Shown piece after piece: positions 33,214 through 42,498 of a DNA stretch of 64,000 nt. A program made the position numbers and the translations under genes. The stretch's first letter is position 1. Each line of letters opens with the position of its first letter. Source of the stretch: Marinomonas rhizomae (GTDB taxonomy: Bacteria; Pseudomonadota; Gammaproteobacteria; Pseudomonadales; Marinomonadaceae); the NCBI RefSeq assembly GCF_003315485.1, contig NZ_QNSE01000003.1, positions 1 to 64,000 on the forward strand, in the 5' to 3' direction. The notes beneath the pieces were generated by a model, which was not told where the DNA came from, searched no databases, and was given only the letters and a program-made list of their open reading frames with translations.

Positions 33214-34518
33214 TTATGGTTTCAGCGTGAGTGATTGCTCGGTGCTGGCAAAATCGACTTTATCTAAGATGACTTTGGTTGTGTCATTAAAGAGGAATTG
33301 ATTACAGGCGTGATGATACAGGGAACCTGTCTCTAACACCAATCGGTAGTTGCCTCTCGGGATGTAATTGGCGGCATAAGCTTGTTTACCATACAAGTAG
33401 ATAGAAAAGGGCGCTTGCCCATTATAGGGCTGGAAAGTGAGAATACTGCTTTCCGGTAACTGATTCATAATCCGCAAACGGCTATTGCCATTTGCTTTGC
33501 CAATTAGCTTGCCATGCTCAGGTGCCGCGCCAGGCTGGCCAAAGCAGCCCGTTTGCAATGCGTTCTGCACGCTACCAAAACCGATATTTTTTGCTTGAAC
33601 CCATCCATTCATTCCATTGTAACGTACGGTTAGCCAATTCCCCTGAGATTTAATGCTTTGTAGGTTGGATTGTGTCGGAATGGTTTGCAAGATTGCGCTG
33701 GATATATCGGGTTCTGCATATAGGGCAGTATCGGCTAAGGTGTAACTTATACCAACACGAAATTGCGGATATAAACCACTTATGTAGGTGGCCGCTTTTG
33801 GTTCGGCGACAACATCTTGTTGTGAAGATTGCCAATACAGTGTGCTGTATATGCCCGCTGCGAAACAAGCGATATAAGTTGCTACGCGAAAAGCCGCTTT
33901 CGCTGCATCTAATCGGATTGGTTGACTAACTGGCTCGTTATAAAAAGACTGTTTGGGTTGAGTGTATTCTTCCTCATCGTCAACAAAAGATTGATAAGGC
34001 GGGATGTCTGGTTTTCCGTCGTTTTGGTTGTCGGTGTAACTGTAGCCTTGCGAGGTGAAGTTTTTAGAAGCCTTAAATGCTTCTTCATAAAGGGCTTTAA
34101 CGCGTTTCTCGTTGAGAGTATTCCTTGCTGCTTTGATGGCGTCATTACGTGTTTTTTCATGATGCGCATTGTTGCGCTTCATTTCTTCATAGGCACGTTG
34201 CCGTTCTTTTACAAATGCTTCTTGTTCTTTGTCAGTGGCGGTTGAAAAGTTTGTGTAGCGATTCTTTGCACCAGAGCTTTGTGTATTCTCTTTGGTAAAA
34301 GTAAACGGTTTCCAATCGTTGACTTGAGCCCCTTGGCGAATGGCACTGCTGACATTTTCATAAGCGGCCTGAAGTCGTTGAAAAAGTTCTGTCGTGTCTT
34401 TGTCTGGGTTTTTGTCTGGGTGATAGCGCCTAGCCAAACGTCTAAATGCGGTTTTTGCTTCCTGCTCGCTGGCGGTAGTTGGAATTTCCAGCAGTTGATA
34501 ATCGTCTAGTAGGCTCAT
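33214..34518 (-). CDS. J-domain / transmembrane / SH3-like protein
   Basis: Residues 3-66 form a J domain with the HPD motif at 33-35, so it should stimulate an Hsp70 such as DnaK. Residues 95-150 are charged and helical. One membrane segment lies at about 207-228 (RVATYIACFAAGIYSTLYW). Residues about 255-313 form a bacterial SH3-like domain (ALYAEPDISSAIL and GWVQAKNIG), followed by about 120 residues without a recognised domain. With one membrane pass, the J domain would face the cytoplasm and the SH3 part the periplasm. No DnaJ zinc region is present. Confidence 0.8.
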   Translation of the reverse strand: MSLLDDYQLLEIPTTASEQEAKTAFRRLARRYHPDKNPDKDTTELFQRLQAAYENVSSAIRQGAQVNDWKPFTFTKENTQSSGAKNRYTNFSTATDKEQEAFVKERQRAYEEMKRNNAHHEKTRNDAIKAARNTLNEKRVKALYEEAFKASKNFTSQGYSYTDNQNDGKPDIPPYQSFVDDEEEYTQPKQSFYNEPVSQPIRLDAAKAAFRVATYIACFAAGIYSTLYWQSSQQDVVAEPKAATYISGLYPQFRVGISYTLADTALYAEPDISSAILQTIPTQSNLQSIKSQGNWLTVRYNGMNGWVQAKNIGFGSVQNALQTGCFGQPGAAPEHGKLIGKANGNSRLRIMNQLPESSILTFQPYNGQAPFSIYLYGKQAYAANYIPRGNYRLVLETGSLYHHACNQFLFNDTTKVILDKVDFASTEQSLTLKP

Positions 34519-34617
34519 GCGATATTAGCTATTAACCGTGTTTTTATGAATGGGTTGGATAAATAAATGACTGAAGCATTATGCACGATTTGTGGAATCT
34601 AACAAAGGTGGAACTTT

Positions 34618-37089
34618 TTAACCTACCAGCGTTAGATAATCTGTCGGTGTCATAGGTCTGTATAGATGGTAACCTTGCCCTACTTGGCACTGCCATTGTA
34701 GTAATAATTGCAAGACCTCTTCAGATTCTATGCCTTCTGCCACACTTATAATAGTAAGCGCCTTGCTGAGGTCAATCATATTGCGGCATAAGGTTTGGCT
34801 TTGTGGATCATTGAGTAAATTCATCACAAAGAATTGGTCGATTTTTAATTCGTCAGTTTCTAGAGAGACGAGGTTTTGCATGGAGCTATAACCGACGCCA
34901 AAGTCATCTATGGCGAGTTTAAAGCCTGTTCGATGTAAGAGCTTTACGTTGTTATGAACAATATCGTTATTTTGAAAAACACTGGTTTCAGTGATCTCGA
35001 TAGTAAATTTTTTGGCCGATAATTGGTGGCTTTGTATTTGCTTAATAACTCGCTTGGCAAAGTCTTCCTGCAATAAGTCTAATGCAGAGATATTAACGGA
35101 TAGACGTTGTGTTTCCAGTAATCTGGGGTGTTCTGACGCCCAATGAAATACTTTTTCAAGCAACATGTCGGTGAGTTTGTATATGAGACCTGTTTGCTCT
35201 GCAAGTGGAATGAACTCGGCTGGAGATACCTGACCTAGGTATTGATTATGCCACCTAATAAGTACTTCGCCACCGATAATACTGCGATCCGCTAAATTGA
35301 CTTGTGGTTGAATGTGGAAGTGCAGCTTTTCCAGTTGAATGTCGTCTGTTAATTGAGTAATTAAACTCAGTTGATGTGCATGATTGTTTTTTAAACTATC
35401 TGTAAATGTTGCCCAATTCCCTGATAAGTGAGTAACTGAATGGTTAGCAATAAGGGCGTTCTGATACAGCTTGTCTAAATTTGATCCTTGTGAAGGATAG
35501 AGGGCGCTGCCTATCTTATATTGGTGCCTGAAATGAATTTTGTTGATTAATGTTGGTGTATCAAAAATGTGTTGGATCTCCAAAACCTGTTGTTTGATTC
35601 GATCAGGAGTCGTGCTTATTAAGACAATATTGGTTGATGTTATTCTAATGAGTGTCTGGGCACTTTTGTTAGGTAAGGGAAAGGTGAGAATGCCTTCCAT
35701 CCTCAATACTTGTTTGTGGATGTTCTTGATTGTTTCGCAGATGGCAGAGTCTGCCTTAGCTGGGCCAAAGGCTTGGCTTAAAGTGGGGTAGTTGCTAATC
35801 TCGATCATGATGAGCGCTAATTGTGGTGTGTTTTGCGTTATCTGTGGTAATAAGGCGGGTAACTTATCAAAATAATACGTTCGATTTGGTAGGCCAGTTG
35901 AGTAGTCAGTAAGAGCTTGCAATGCTCGATTACGTTCGAATTGTTTGGCTTTATCTGCAAACGCAAAAGAAAAACCGAGTAGTTGTAATAGACTAGAAAC
36001 AGGAAATATAGATTCTGTAAGAAGGTTGATTGGCAGAACTTCCCAGAATATGAGTGTGTTTAGTATGCTGCCAATTATCAGAACGAACCAAGAAAACAAA
36101 TAAAAACGAACTGCGATAAAGCCTTTTCGGTAGGCTTTTATTCCCCAGTATGTGCAAACTACGAACATCAGTAGCTCAACTGCACCAAAAAAGAGAGCCC
36201 CCGTTTTAACCGAGAATATTTGTGTTGAAAATAAGAAGGCAATAAAAAACACATCCCCATATCTTTTAACAAAAGATTGGGGTGAGGGGATATGAATTTC
36301 TTTCAAAAAATGCAAACTGAAACGAAACAGTATCCATGCGCCAATACCAAATATAGTAAATAAGTTTCTAATGATCCATTGGTTGATCTCAGGTGAAAAA
36401 ATCCATCGGTTGAACCCTGTAATAACAGATAGCGCAATGATAATAGCGACGTTCAAGGCGAGGTAATAAACAAAGCCTGGTTGTCTGAGGAGACTAAAAA
36501 CAAAGACATTATGAGCAAGCAGAATCGACAAACTACTGATGATAAAGGTCCAAAAAATCAGTTGTTGGACTTTTTGGGTTTCGGCACTTACATCATCAAA
36601 CAACATAAAAGGCGTCAGTAGCGGGCTATTGCCCTGTTTACGGATTAATAGAGTAGTATTGTTTTTGTTGGATAATGAAATAGGAACCCAAATACCGTTG
36701 TAATGACTTGCATCATTTTGCCAATCATCGAGCGCTCCTTTTTTCCAGTGGTTTTGAAGTTGATCGCCATGAAATAGATAGAAATCTAAATGCTCGATTA
36801 AATAATAATTTAAACTGAGGTGTATCGTTTTTTCTGTGTCACTTGATGTTAGTTTAGGAAAGGTTAACTTGTGCCAATAGGCACGCTCTGAAAAGCCCTG
36901 AGACTCTTCATAAATACCTTGTTGAAAGTGTCCTGTTGATAATACTTCTTCAGCGGATAAGGTTTGTTTTTCTTCGAAAGTTAGAATGGGTGTATTGATT
37001 CTTGAGTCACTGCCATAGAAAGTGATGGTGTTTTCTGCCCACAGCTGGGCCGATGTAAAAAGAAATAAGAGAAAACACTTTGCTGCCAT
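34618..37089 (-). CDS. 7TMR-DISM sensor with EAL phosphodiesterase domain
   Basis: The 823-residue protein has a signal peptide (ending about residue 18), a periplasmic 7TMR-DISMED2-type domain (about 30-165), seven membrane helices (about 170-375), a GGDEF-like domain with no GGDEF motif (about 390-550) and an EAL domain (about 565-823). The EAL residues are intact: E in EVLIRW, N in SVNISALDL, E in EITETSV, DD in IDDFGVGYSS, K in LKIDQFF, E in AEGIES and Q in GQGYHLYRP. It should hydrolyse cyclic di-GMP. AGGAACAGCAGGA precedes the ATG. Confidence 0.88.
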   Translation of the reverse strand: MAAKCFLLFLFTSAQLWAENTITFYGSDSRINTPILTFEEKQTLSAEEVLSTGHFQQGIYEESQGFSERAYWHKLTFPKLTSSDTEKTIHLSLNYYLIEHLDFYLFHGDQLQNHWKKGALDDWQNDASHYNGIWVPISLSNKNNTTLLIRKQGNSPLLTPFMLFDDVSAETQKVQQLIFWTFIISSLSILLAHNVFVFSLLRQPGFVYYLALNVAIIIALSVITGFNRWIFSPEINQWIIRNLFTIFGIGAWILFRFSLHFLKEIHIPSPQSFVKRYGDVFFIAFLFSTQIFSVKTGALFFGAVELLMFVVCTYWGIKAYRKGFIAVRFYLFSWFVLIIGSILNTLIFWEVLPINLLTESIFPVSSLLQLLGFSFAFADKAKQFERNRALQALTDYSTGLPNRTYYFDKLPALLPQITQNTPQLALIMIEISNYPTLSQAFGPAKADSAICETIKNIHKQVLRMEGILTFPLPNKSAQTLIRITSTNIVLISTTPDRIKQQVLEIQHIFDTPTLINKIHFRHQYKIGSALYPSQGSNLDKLYQNALIANHSVTHLSGNWATFTDSLKNNHAHQLSLITQLTDDIQLEKLHFHIQPQVNLADRSIIGGEVLIRWHNQYLGQVSPAEFIPLAEQTGLIYKLTDMLLEKVFHWASEHPRLLETQRLSVNISALDLLQEDFAKRVIKQIQSHQLSAKKFTIEITETSVFQNNDIVHNNVKLLHRTGFKLAIDDFGVGYSSMQNLVSLETDELKIDQFFVMNLLNDPQSQTLCRNMIDLSKALTIISVAEGIESEEVLQLLLQWQCQVGQGYHLYRPMTPTDYLTLVG

Positions 37090-37252
37090 TCCTGCTGTTC
37101 CTAATTGAAAATATGGAGATTAGGTGGATCCTTCTAAGATCGGCGCTATAACAATATCACTGTTGTCTCAAGTAAGACTTTACTTGCATTTCTGTTTGCT
37201 TTCTTAAAATATAGGCGAAATTTTTAATCTATGTTCACTTTTTAGGATTTTT

Positions 37253-37735
37253 ATGAGCGATAAACTTACCCATCTTAATAGCCAGGGGCATGCACACATG
37301 GTAGATGTCTCCGATAAAGACATGACTAAGCGTATTGCGACCGCTCAGGCCACCCTTACAATGCAAGCAACGACACTGACAAAAATTATTGAAGGGGGGT
37401 TGCCCAAAGGTGATGTGTTGGCTACTGCGCGTATTGCAGGTATTCAAGCTGCAAAGAAAACATCTGACTTGATTCCGTTATGTCACCCGTTAATGTTAAC
37501 GAAAGTGACGGTAGACATTAATGTTATTAGTGATTGTGAGTTAGAGGTGTTATGTACTTGTTCTTTATCTGGTAAAACGGGTGTTGAAATGGAAGCGCTT
37601 ACCGGTGCTAGCATTGCGGCATTGACACTTTATGACATGTGTAAGGCGGTTGATAAGGGCATCGTTATTCAGAATGTGTCTTTATTAGAAAAAAAGGGCG
37701 GGAAAAGTGGCCATTGGAGTAAAGGGGATGTCTAA
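37253..37735 (+). CDS. moaC: Cyclic pyranopterin monophosphate synthase
   Basis: MoaC acts with MoaA to form cyclic pyranopterin monophosphate in molybdenum cofactor synthesis. The 160-residue length is usual. Motifs are [28 protein letters not shown] and [20 protein letters not shown] with catalytic lysine in MCKAVDK. TAGGA precedes the ATG. It overlaps moaD by 8 bases. No moaA or moaB is in the window. Confidence 0.96.
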   Translation: MSDKLTHLNSQGHAHMVDVSDKDMTKRIATAQATLTMQATTLTKIIEGGLPKGDVLATARIAGIQAAKKTSDLIPLCHPLMLTKVTVDINVISDCELEVLCTCSLSGKTGVEMEALTGASIAALTLYDMCKAVDKGIVIQNVSLLEKKGGKSGHWSKGDV

Positions 37736-37982
37736 GGTAAGAGTGGTATTTTTTGCATCTCTTAAAGAAAATTTAGGCCAGGGGGAGTGTTTAGTCGAGT
37801 TAGCGTTACCTTTGAGTATTGCTGAATTAAAACGACAGTTGGCAGATGGGTTAGATAAAGGTGAAGTGCTCCTAGAGAAAGGCATCCAATCTTCGATCGA
37901 CTTTGAGTTTGCTAGAGACTCCGATCTCATCCCTGAACAGGTTAATGAAGTGGCATTCTTCCCCCCCGTTACTGGAGGTTAA
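37728..37982 (+). CDS. moaD: Molybdopterin synthase small subunit
   Basis: The start at 37728 (ATG overlapping the moaC stop as ATGTCTAA, with GGAG upstream) is preferred over an in-frame upstream codon at 37707. The 84-residue ubiquitin-like protein ends in VTGG, the diglycine that is thiocarboxylated to carry sulfur to the pterin. The moaE ATG follows the stop directly. Confidence 0.95.
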   Translation: MSKVRVVFFASLKENLGQGECLVELALPLSIAELKRQLADGLDKGEVLLEKGIQSSIDFEFARDSDLIPEQVNEVAFFPPVTGG

Positions 37983-38444
37983 ATGATTCTTGTACAAGAA
38001 GAAGATTTTCAAGTTGATGCTTTGTACAAAAGTTTATTGAAATCTAACCAGACAGGCGCTGTTGCAATGTTTGTTGGTTTGGTGCGTCAATTTTCTGATT
38101 TACCAAAGGAGGTTTGCAGTTTTGAACTTGAGCATTACCCAGGAATGACCGAAAAGAATTTGCAAACCATTGTGGATGAAGCGAATACTCGTTGGTCTTT
38201 ATTAGATGTTTGCATTGTACATCGTGTTGGCCGCTTATCGGTTGATGATCAAATTGTATTTGTTGGCGTAAGCGCTTCTCATCGGGCCGAAGCTTTTCAA
38301 GCCTGTGATTTTATAATGGATTATCTAAAAAGCCGAGCGGCGTTTTGGAAGAAAGAATCTCAAGGATCGCAAAGTCATTGGGTTGAAGCCAAAACCAATG
38401 ATGAAAAAAGTTTAGAGCGTTGGTCAAAATTGCGCAACTCATAA
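37983..38444 (+). CDS. moaE: Molybdopterin synthase large subunit
   Basis: MoaE and MoaD convert cyclic pyranopterin to molybdopterin. The 153-residue protein has GAVAMFVGLVRQF at the start of the fold, VCIVHRVGRLSVDDQIVFVG and the active-site lysines in MDYLKSRAAFWKKE. It is the last gene of moaCDE. A hairpin overlaps its stop codon. Confidence 0.95.
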   Translation: MILVQEEDFQVDALYKSLLKSNQTGAVAMFVGLVRQFSDLPKEVCSFELEHYPGMTEKNLQTIVDEANTRWSLLDVCIVHRVGRLSVDDQIVFVGVSASHRAEAFQACDFIMDYLKSRAAFWKKESQGSQSHWVEAKTNDEKSLERWSKLRNS

Positions 38445-38459
38445 TAAAGAGTTGCGCAA
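38430..38459. terminator. Hairpin between moaE and the recombinase gene
   Basis: TTGCGCAACTC and GAGTTGCGCAA pair perfectly over 11 bp with an 8-base loop that contains the moaE stop codon. There is no T run. It may end either converging transcript or be a site for the adjacent recombinase. Confidence 0.5.
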
Positions 38460-38473
38460 GTGGAATGCCATAA

Positions 38474-39721
38474 TTAATGAGGTCTAAGTGTTTTCTTTCT
38501 ACCACTCGCATGACGTTCTCGATACTCGGTATCAATGTATTTATCAGTAGTGGCCATGCTGGCATGACCTGCGTCTTCTCTGACGTGTTCTTTTGGTCTC
38601 GTTTTCACATCTTCTGAAATGCCTGTGTGTCGTAACCAGTGAACGGTTGCGACGCGTAGGTCGTCAGCATCGGCTTTCATGCCATCTTCACACATACGTT
38701 CATAAGCTTTATCAAAACAGAGTTGAACGATGTTTCGCACTTGCCTCGAACTCGTCATTGCACCTTGGCCGCGATTTTTAGGTACGAGTGGTGTATTTTC
38801 TGCGATGGTGGGAAGTAATGGCAAATCGCGAAACTGTCGATAACGTTTTAACGCATTTAACATATCATCAGAAACGGCAACAAGCCGTTCTTTATTCCCC
38901 TTGGAAAGGACTTTAAACCACCAGTGCCCATCCGCGTCTTTTATAAAATCACCCATAATTGGTGCAGAGCGTTCATCGGCGACTAGTTCAGAAATTCGCA
39001 AATACATACCGAGTAGGGCATTCATGATAAATAAGGTGCGTTCGTGGTGTGCAGGGTCTTCTTCTGCCAACATTTCAGCGGTTTCGATCACATAATCCCA
39101 TTGTAGGTTTGAGATTCGTCTTACCTGTTTACGAGTCACTTCTTTTTTAACAAATTTACTTTTTTGTCTAATCAATGCCACAGGGTTTTGCTGTGCTGCT
39201 TCCTCTTGCATAAGGAATCCATAATAAGACGACAGGATGGAAAAGGTTGCTCTTATGGCAGCCTGAGATAAAGAGTGCAGTTTGGTTTTTGGGGCGTCCC
39301 CATTCTTAAACTCTAATTTACTGACATGGGCGACAAATGGCCGCCACTCTTTATTGGCAGCTCTTTGTCCCATATGTAGTTTAAAGCGAGCCACGTTTTT
39401 AATACCGATCCAGTGTTCTGGAGGCGTTATGCAAAAATGTATGAACTCTTCTATTTGATCGCGACGTAAATGGGTTGTAGGGCTATTGGCTATATGCCAT
39501 GACCAAAGTAGCAGTCTCTCAACCTCTCGGCGATACGAGTTAAATGTTGCTTGAGAACCGTTGTAACTATAGATAAAGCATAAAGCGAGTTGGAAGTCCC
39601 TACGGTACTCAGGGTCATTGAGATGAGGGGTTGTCCCTTTCAAATGATCAATGATGCAATCAAATTGAGTAAATGGGTTGGGTAAGTGTTCTAAATTATC
39701 TATTAAAGCAAGCGGAGTCAT
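38474..39721 (-). CDS. Orphan tyrosine recombinase (phage integrase family)
   Basis: The 415-residue protein has an N-terminal core-binding part (residues about 45-175) and a C-terminal catalytic domain with all visible active residues: R242 (RISEL), H361 and R364 (HWLRHTG), H386 (DAGHASMATTDKY) and Y395. It should cut and rejoin DNA at paired sites. No excisionase, phage or transposon gene is adjacent, and it is longer than XerC/XerD. It points towards moaE and lies next to the triplicated secreted protein genes. Confidence 0.87.
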   Translation of the reverse strand: MTPLALIDNLEHLPNPFTQFDCIIDHLKGTTPHLNDPEYRRDFQLALCFIYSYNGSQATFNSYRREVERLLLWSWHIANSPTTHLRRDQIEEFIHFCITPPEHWIGIKNVARFKLHMGQRAANKEWRPFVAHVSKLEFKNGDAPKTKLHSLSQAAIRATFSILSSYYGFLMQEEAAQQNPVALIRQKSKFVKKEVTRKQVRRISNLQWDYVIETAEMLAEEDPAHHERTLFIMNALLGMYLRISELVADERSAPIMGDFIKDADGHWWFKVLSKGNKERLVAVSDDMLNALKRYRQFRDLPLLPTIAENTPLVPKNRGQGAMTSSRQVRNIVQLCFDKAYERMCEDGMKADADDLRVATVHWLRHTGISEDVKTRPKEHVREDAGHASMATTDKYIDTEYRERHASGRKKTLRPH

Positions 39722-40053
39722 AATCTTTTATATCCAAGCAGATGATGCATATTAGCAAAATTCCTGGTCTATCCCTATCGATTTGTCACTAGTTTAGTGA
39801 TGGGGCTTGGGTGTGTACCGTGCCATGTCTATTTATTCCTTATTCGAATGCTTTTCTGCCTCATTTAATTTTATCTCTACCAATTATTTGTGATTTTCAT
39901 GCTATTTGGTGTTTATTAGTTCGTATTTGAAACAAAGGTGGAAGCTGGCTTTATGGGGTTTTTAAATTTTGATAAAAGGCTATTATGTACTCATCGAAAC
40001 GCAAAACGAAATATATTTTAAATATTAATAAATACTCTCTTAAGGAAATAATT
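39722..40053. other. Intergenic region upstream of the triplicated genes
   Basis: This AT-rich 330-base region lies between the divergent recombinase gene and the first small secreted protein gene. It should hold promoters for both. No gene or clear att-like repeat is seen. Confidence 0.4.
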
Positions 40054-40335
40054 ATGAAAAATTTCAACAAAATATCTTTGGCTCTATTAGCTGCTTCAAC
40101 AATAACTACTGCTGCATTTGCTTCTTCTAATGAAAGTGCTTATGAGCGTGTTCAAAGTGCAAAGGGAAGTGTTGAAGCGTTAGGCGTGACGCTTGAAAAT
40201 ATGGGGGCAAGTGTTGATACCAGTGTTGATTTAAATGGTGCTTATACTTTTGATCAAAAAGTGGCTGTTTATAATGAAAAACATGCTGAACTACAAAATA
40301 AATTTGATACTTTACACGCTCAGTCTGCTGAGTAA
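40054..40335 (+). CDS. Small secreted protein, tandem copy 1
   Basis: The ATG at 40054 (AAGGAAATAATT upstream) is preferred over an in-frame ATG at 39985. The 93-residue product has a signal peptide (KISLALLAASTITTAAFA) and a mature part of about 70 residues without cysteine. The core AYERVQSAKGSVEALGVTLE is nearly identical in all three copies. The mature region looks helical and amphipathic. No known family is recognised. Confidence 0.8.
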   Translation: MKNFNKISLALLAASTITTAAFASSNESAYERVQSAKGSVEALGVTLENMGASVDTSVDLNGAYTFDQKVAVYNEKHAELQNKFDTLHAQSAE

Positions 40336-40385
40336 TTGATCAGTTTTAAATATAAATTATACACTTTGATTTTAAGGTAAATATT

Positions 40386-40658
40386 ATGAAAAATTTAAAT
40401 AAAGCTATATTGGCATTGGTAACTGCATCTGTAATGAGTACTGCCGCTTTTGCTGAAACAGGCACCGAGCGTGTTCAAAGTGCTAAAGGTAGTGTTGAAG
40501 CATTAGGCGTAACTCTTGAAAATATGGGTGCAAGTGTTGATACCAGTGTTGATTTAAATGGTGCTTATACTTTTGATCAGAAAGCTGCCGTTTACAATGC
40601 AAAACATGCTGAGCTGCAGAGCCAATTCGATTCATTAAATGCTCAAACAGCTGAATAA
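40386..40658 (+). CDS. Small secreted protein, tandem copy 2
   Basis: The 90-residue product has a signal peptide ending AFA and the same mature sequence as copy 1, with a short deletion at the mature N-terminus (ETGTERVQ instead of SSNESAYERVQ). TAAGGTAA precedes the ATG. It is closest in DNA sequence to copy 1, suggesting a recent duplication. Function unknown. Confidence 0.8.
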   Translation: MKNLNKAILALVTASVMSTAAFAETGTERVQSAKGSVEALGVTLENMGASVDTSVDLNGAYTFDQKAAVYNAKHAELQSQFDSLNAQTAE

Positions 40659-40691
40659 AAAATTAATTAATTTTTATAAAAGGATATTGAT

Positions 40692-40973
40692 ATGAAAACT
40701 TTAAACAAAACAGCTCTTGCTTTAGTAGTGGCATCTGTTATGGCGACTAGTGCTTTCGCATCTTCCAATGAAAGTGCTTATGAGCGAGTTCAAAGTGCAA
40801 AAGGTAGTGTCGAAGCACTAGCTGTAACACTAGAGAACATGGGAGCTGACGTAGACGCCAATGTTGATTTAAATGGTGCATATACGGCTGACCAGAAAGT
40901 TTCGGCCTACAATGCTAAACATGCAGAGCTGCAAACAGAGTTCAATACTCTACACGCACAAACAGCAGAATAA
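40692..40973 (+). CDS. Small secreted protein, tandem copy 3
   Basis: The 93-residue product has a signal peptide ending AFA and the full-length mature form seen in copy 1. Changes are mostly conservative (GASVDTSVDL becomes GADVDANVDL), and synonymous codon changes are frequent, so the protein is probably under purifying selection. AAAAGGA precedes the ATG. It ends the cluster at a strong terminator. Confidence 0.8.
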   Translation: MKTLNKTALALVVASVMATSAFASSNESAYERVQSAKGSVEALAVTLENMGADVDANVDLNGAYTADQKVSAYNAKHAELQTEFNTLHAQTAE

Positions 40974-40990
40974 TGCTAATTTGTTGTCGT

Positions 40991-41023
40991 AAAAAAAGCC
41001 AAACTTTCAAGTTTGGCTTTTTT
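40991..41023. terminator. Terminator after the triplicated genes
   Basis: AAAAAAGCCAAACTT and AAGTTTGGCTTTTTT form a 15-bp stem with a TC loop, ending in T's on the plus strand. It is symmetrical and can also end the converging M48 protease gene. Confidence 0.92.
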
Positions 41024-41041
41024 ACGTATATACAAAAGTTT

Positions 41042-42463
41042 TTATTTTAAGCTTTTCTCTTCTAAATCTTCCTGCTTTTCTGCTTCATTTATTCTTTTAA
41101 AATAATCGGCTGTATGCTTAATAATATCTTTTTCGTTACTCTGTGCATCATTTTTTGCGCGCTTAAGAAGGTATTCTGCTGTTTTATCTTTTCCTTGACT
41201 GAAATCCAGTTGAGCTCGATAATTTAACGCCATCGGTATGTTATTTCTAGACTGGTAGTATTGAATATTCGCACGCCATATTAAACGTTTTTCATAAAGG
41301 TAATAAGAAGTGATGTCCATGGGCTTTGATTGGGTTAGTTGAGCATGTAACATTGAAAAAAGGATGTTCTTCGGCTCAAGATCTAATCTAGAGTTAATTA
41401 TTTTTAATCCATCCTCTATTTTTCCTGATGCCGCATAGCTTAGCGCTTGTAGGTAATCAGTAAATTGATTGTGTTTTTCTATTTTTCTTAAAAACTTGAG
41501 GGTTTGATTAGGTGATTGAATAAGATAAGCAAAGAGTCCTTTGGAAAAATATTTAGCGTCATTATTCTGTATGTTCTGATCTAAATAGGAATAGGGGTTA
41601 TCTTCAATACCTGCTCTGTATGCTAATAAACTTGCTCTAAAGAAATTGAAATCATTCGTTGCTCTATTATTTAAGATTGTTTCTCTTGTATCAGTGCTAA
41701 ATGAGTCGGATAATCTTGAGTTTGGTGATGGGTGACTTGATAAATACTCTAATTTCGGCCTACCTAAAGCTTGCTTAAAAAAAGCTTGGAAGAGCTTTGT
41801 CATACCTTCTGGAGAGAGCCCCGCATCGAGCAAATATTCACGGCCGCGGCGATCAGCTTCTTGTTCTTGGTTACGGCTGTAGGTTAAAGTATTTTCCGCT
41901 TGGTTGGCGATTCCGCCTAGCCACAGTGCGGTTGTTGCATCAGAACCTGCTCCTGCTAAAGCAGCTGCAATACCTGCGCCCAGCATCACCAGTGTTTTTT
42001 GTAACTCTTCGCCGGAATGTTTGCTTTGGCGCTCATAGTGTCGAAGATCCAAATGAGCTATTTCATGCCCCAATAAACCGAATAACATGTCTTCACTGGT
42101 AATCATCTCCATAATATCGGAGTAGATGAAAAGATGATTTCCCGGAATAACGAAAGCATTACTCTGAGAGCTGTTTAGTAAGGTCATTTCGACTGTAGTG
42201 TTATAAAGGTTTGTTTGGGGGAGGATACGTGACAACGCGTTTTTTAAGTAATCGTAGGCTGGTGGGAAATCGATTAATGCTCGACTTCCATTCAGTTTTC
42301 GAAACCAGTACTGACCCAAAATATAGGAGGGGTTTGATAAAGCTCTTTCGTCTTTGTTTGCTTCCAGGTCAGGTGTGCTGGCAGAACTTAAAGTCGATAA
42401 AGTACTTGTAAAAACAACGGCTAAGATTGTTAAGCCTGTTGTAACGTTTAAAAATAGTCTCAT
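41042..42463 (-). CDS. M48 metalloprotease with TPR-like domain (BepA-like)
   Basis: The 473-residue periplasmic protein has a signal peptide (residues 1-29), the zinc motif HEIAH (H133, H137) with the third ligand in QEQEADRRG, and a C-terminal helical repeat part (about 290-470). BepA of E. coli supports outer-membrane protein assembly and degrades stalled LptD. The TusA-like gene is divergent and 35 bases away. Confidence 0.87.
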   Translation of the reverse strand: MRLFLNVTTGLTILAVVFTSTLSTLSSASTPDLEANKDERALSNPSYILGQYWFRKLNGSRALIDFPPAYDYLKNALSRILPQTNLYNTTVEMTLLNSSQSNAFVIPGNHLFIYSDIMEMITSEDMLFGLLGHEIAHLDLRHYERQSKHSGEELQKTLVMLGAGIAAALAGAGSDATTALWLGGIANQAENTLTYSRNQEQEADRRGREYLLDAGLSPEGMTKLFQAFFKQALGRPKLEYLSSHPSPNSRLSDSFSTDTRETILNNRATNDFNFFRASLLAYRAGIEDNPYSYLDQNIQNNDAKYFSKGLFAYLIQSPNQTLKFLRKIEKHNQFTDYLQALSYAASGKIEDGLKIINSRLDLEPKNILFSMLHAQLTQSKPMDITSYYLYEKRLIWRANIQYYQSRNNIPMALNYRAQLDFSQGKDKTAEYLLKRAKNDAQSNEKDIIKHTADYFKRINEAEKQEDLEEKSLK

Positions 42464-42498
42464 AATATGGCTAATGTATTTATTGGATAAATTATAAA

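Larger units (their letters stand above)
40054..40973 (+). repeat. Tandem triplication of a secreted protein gene
   Basis: Three genes of about 280 bases follow each other with gaps of 50 and 33 bases. Copies 1 and 2 share a block of about 50 identical bases (around 40206-40257 and 40530-40581). Copy 3 is more divergent. Each copy keeps its own ribosome binding site. A terminator follows the third. Confidence 0.85.

Noticed and set aside
37090..37252. Possible Moco riboswitch upstream of moaC
   Set aside because: The conserved aptamer elements were not seen.
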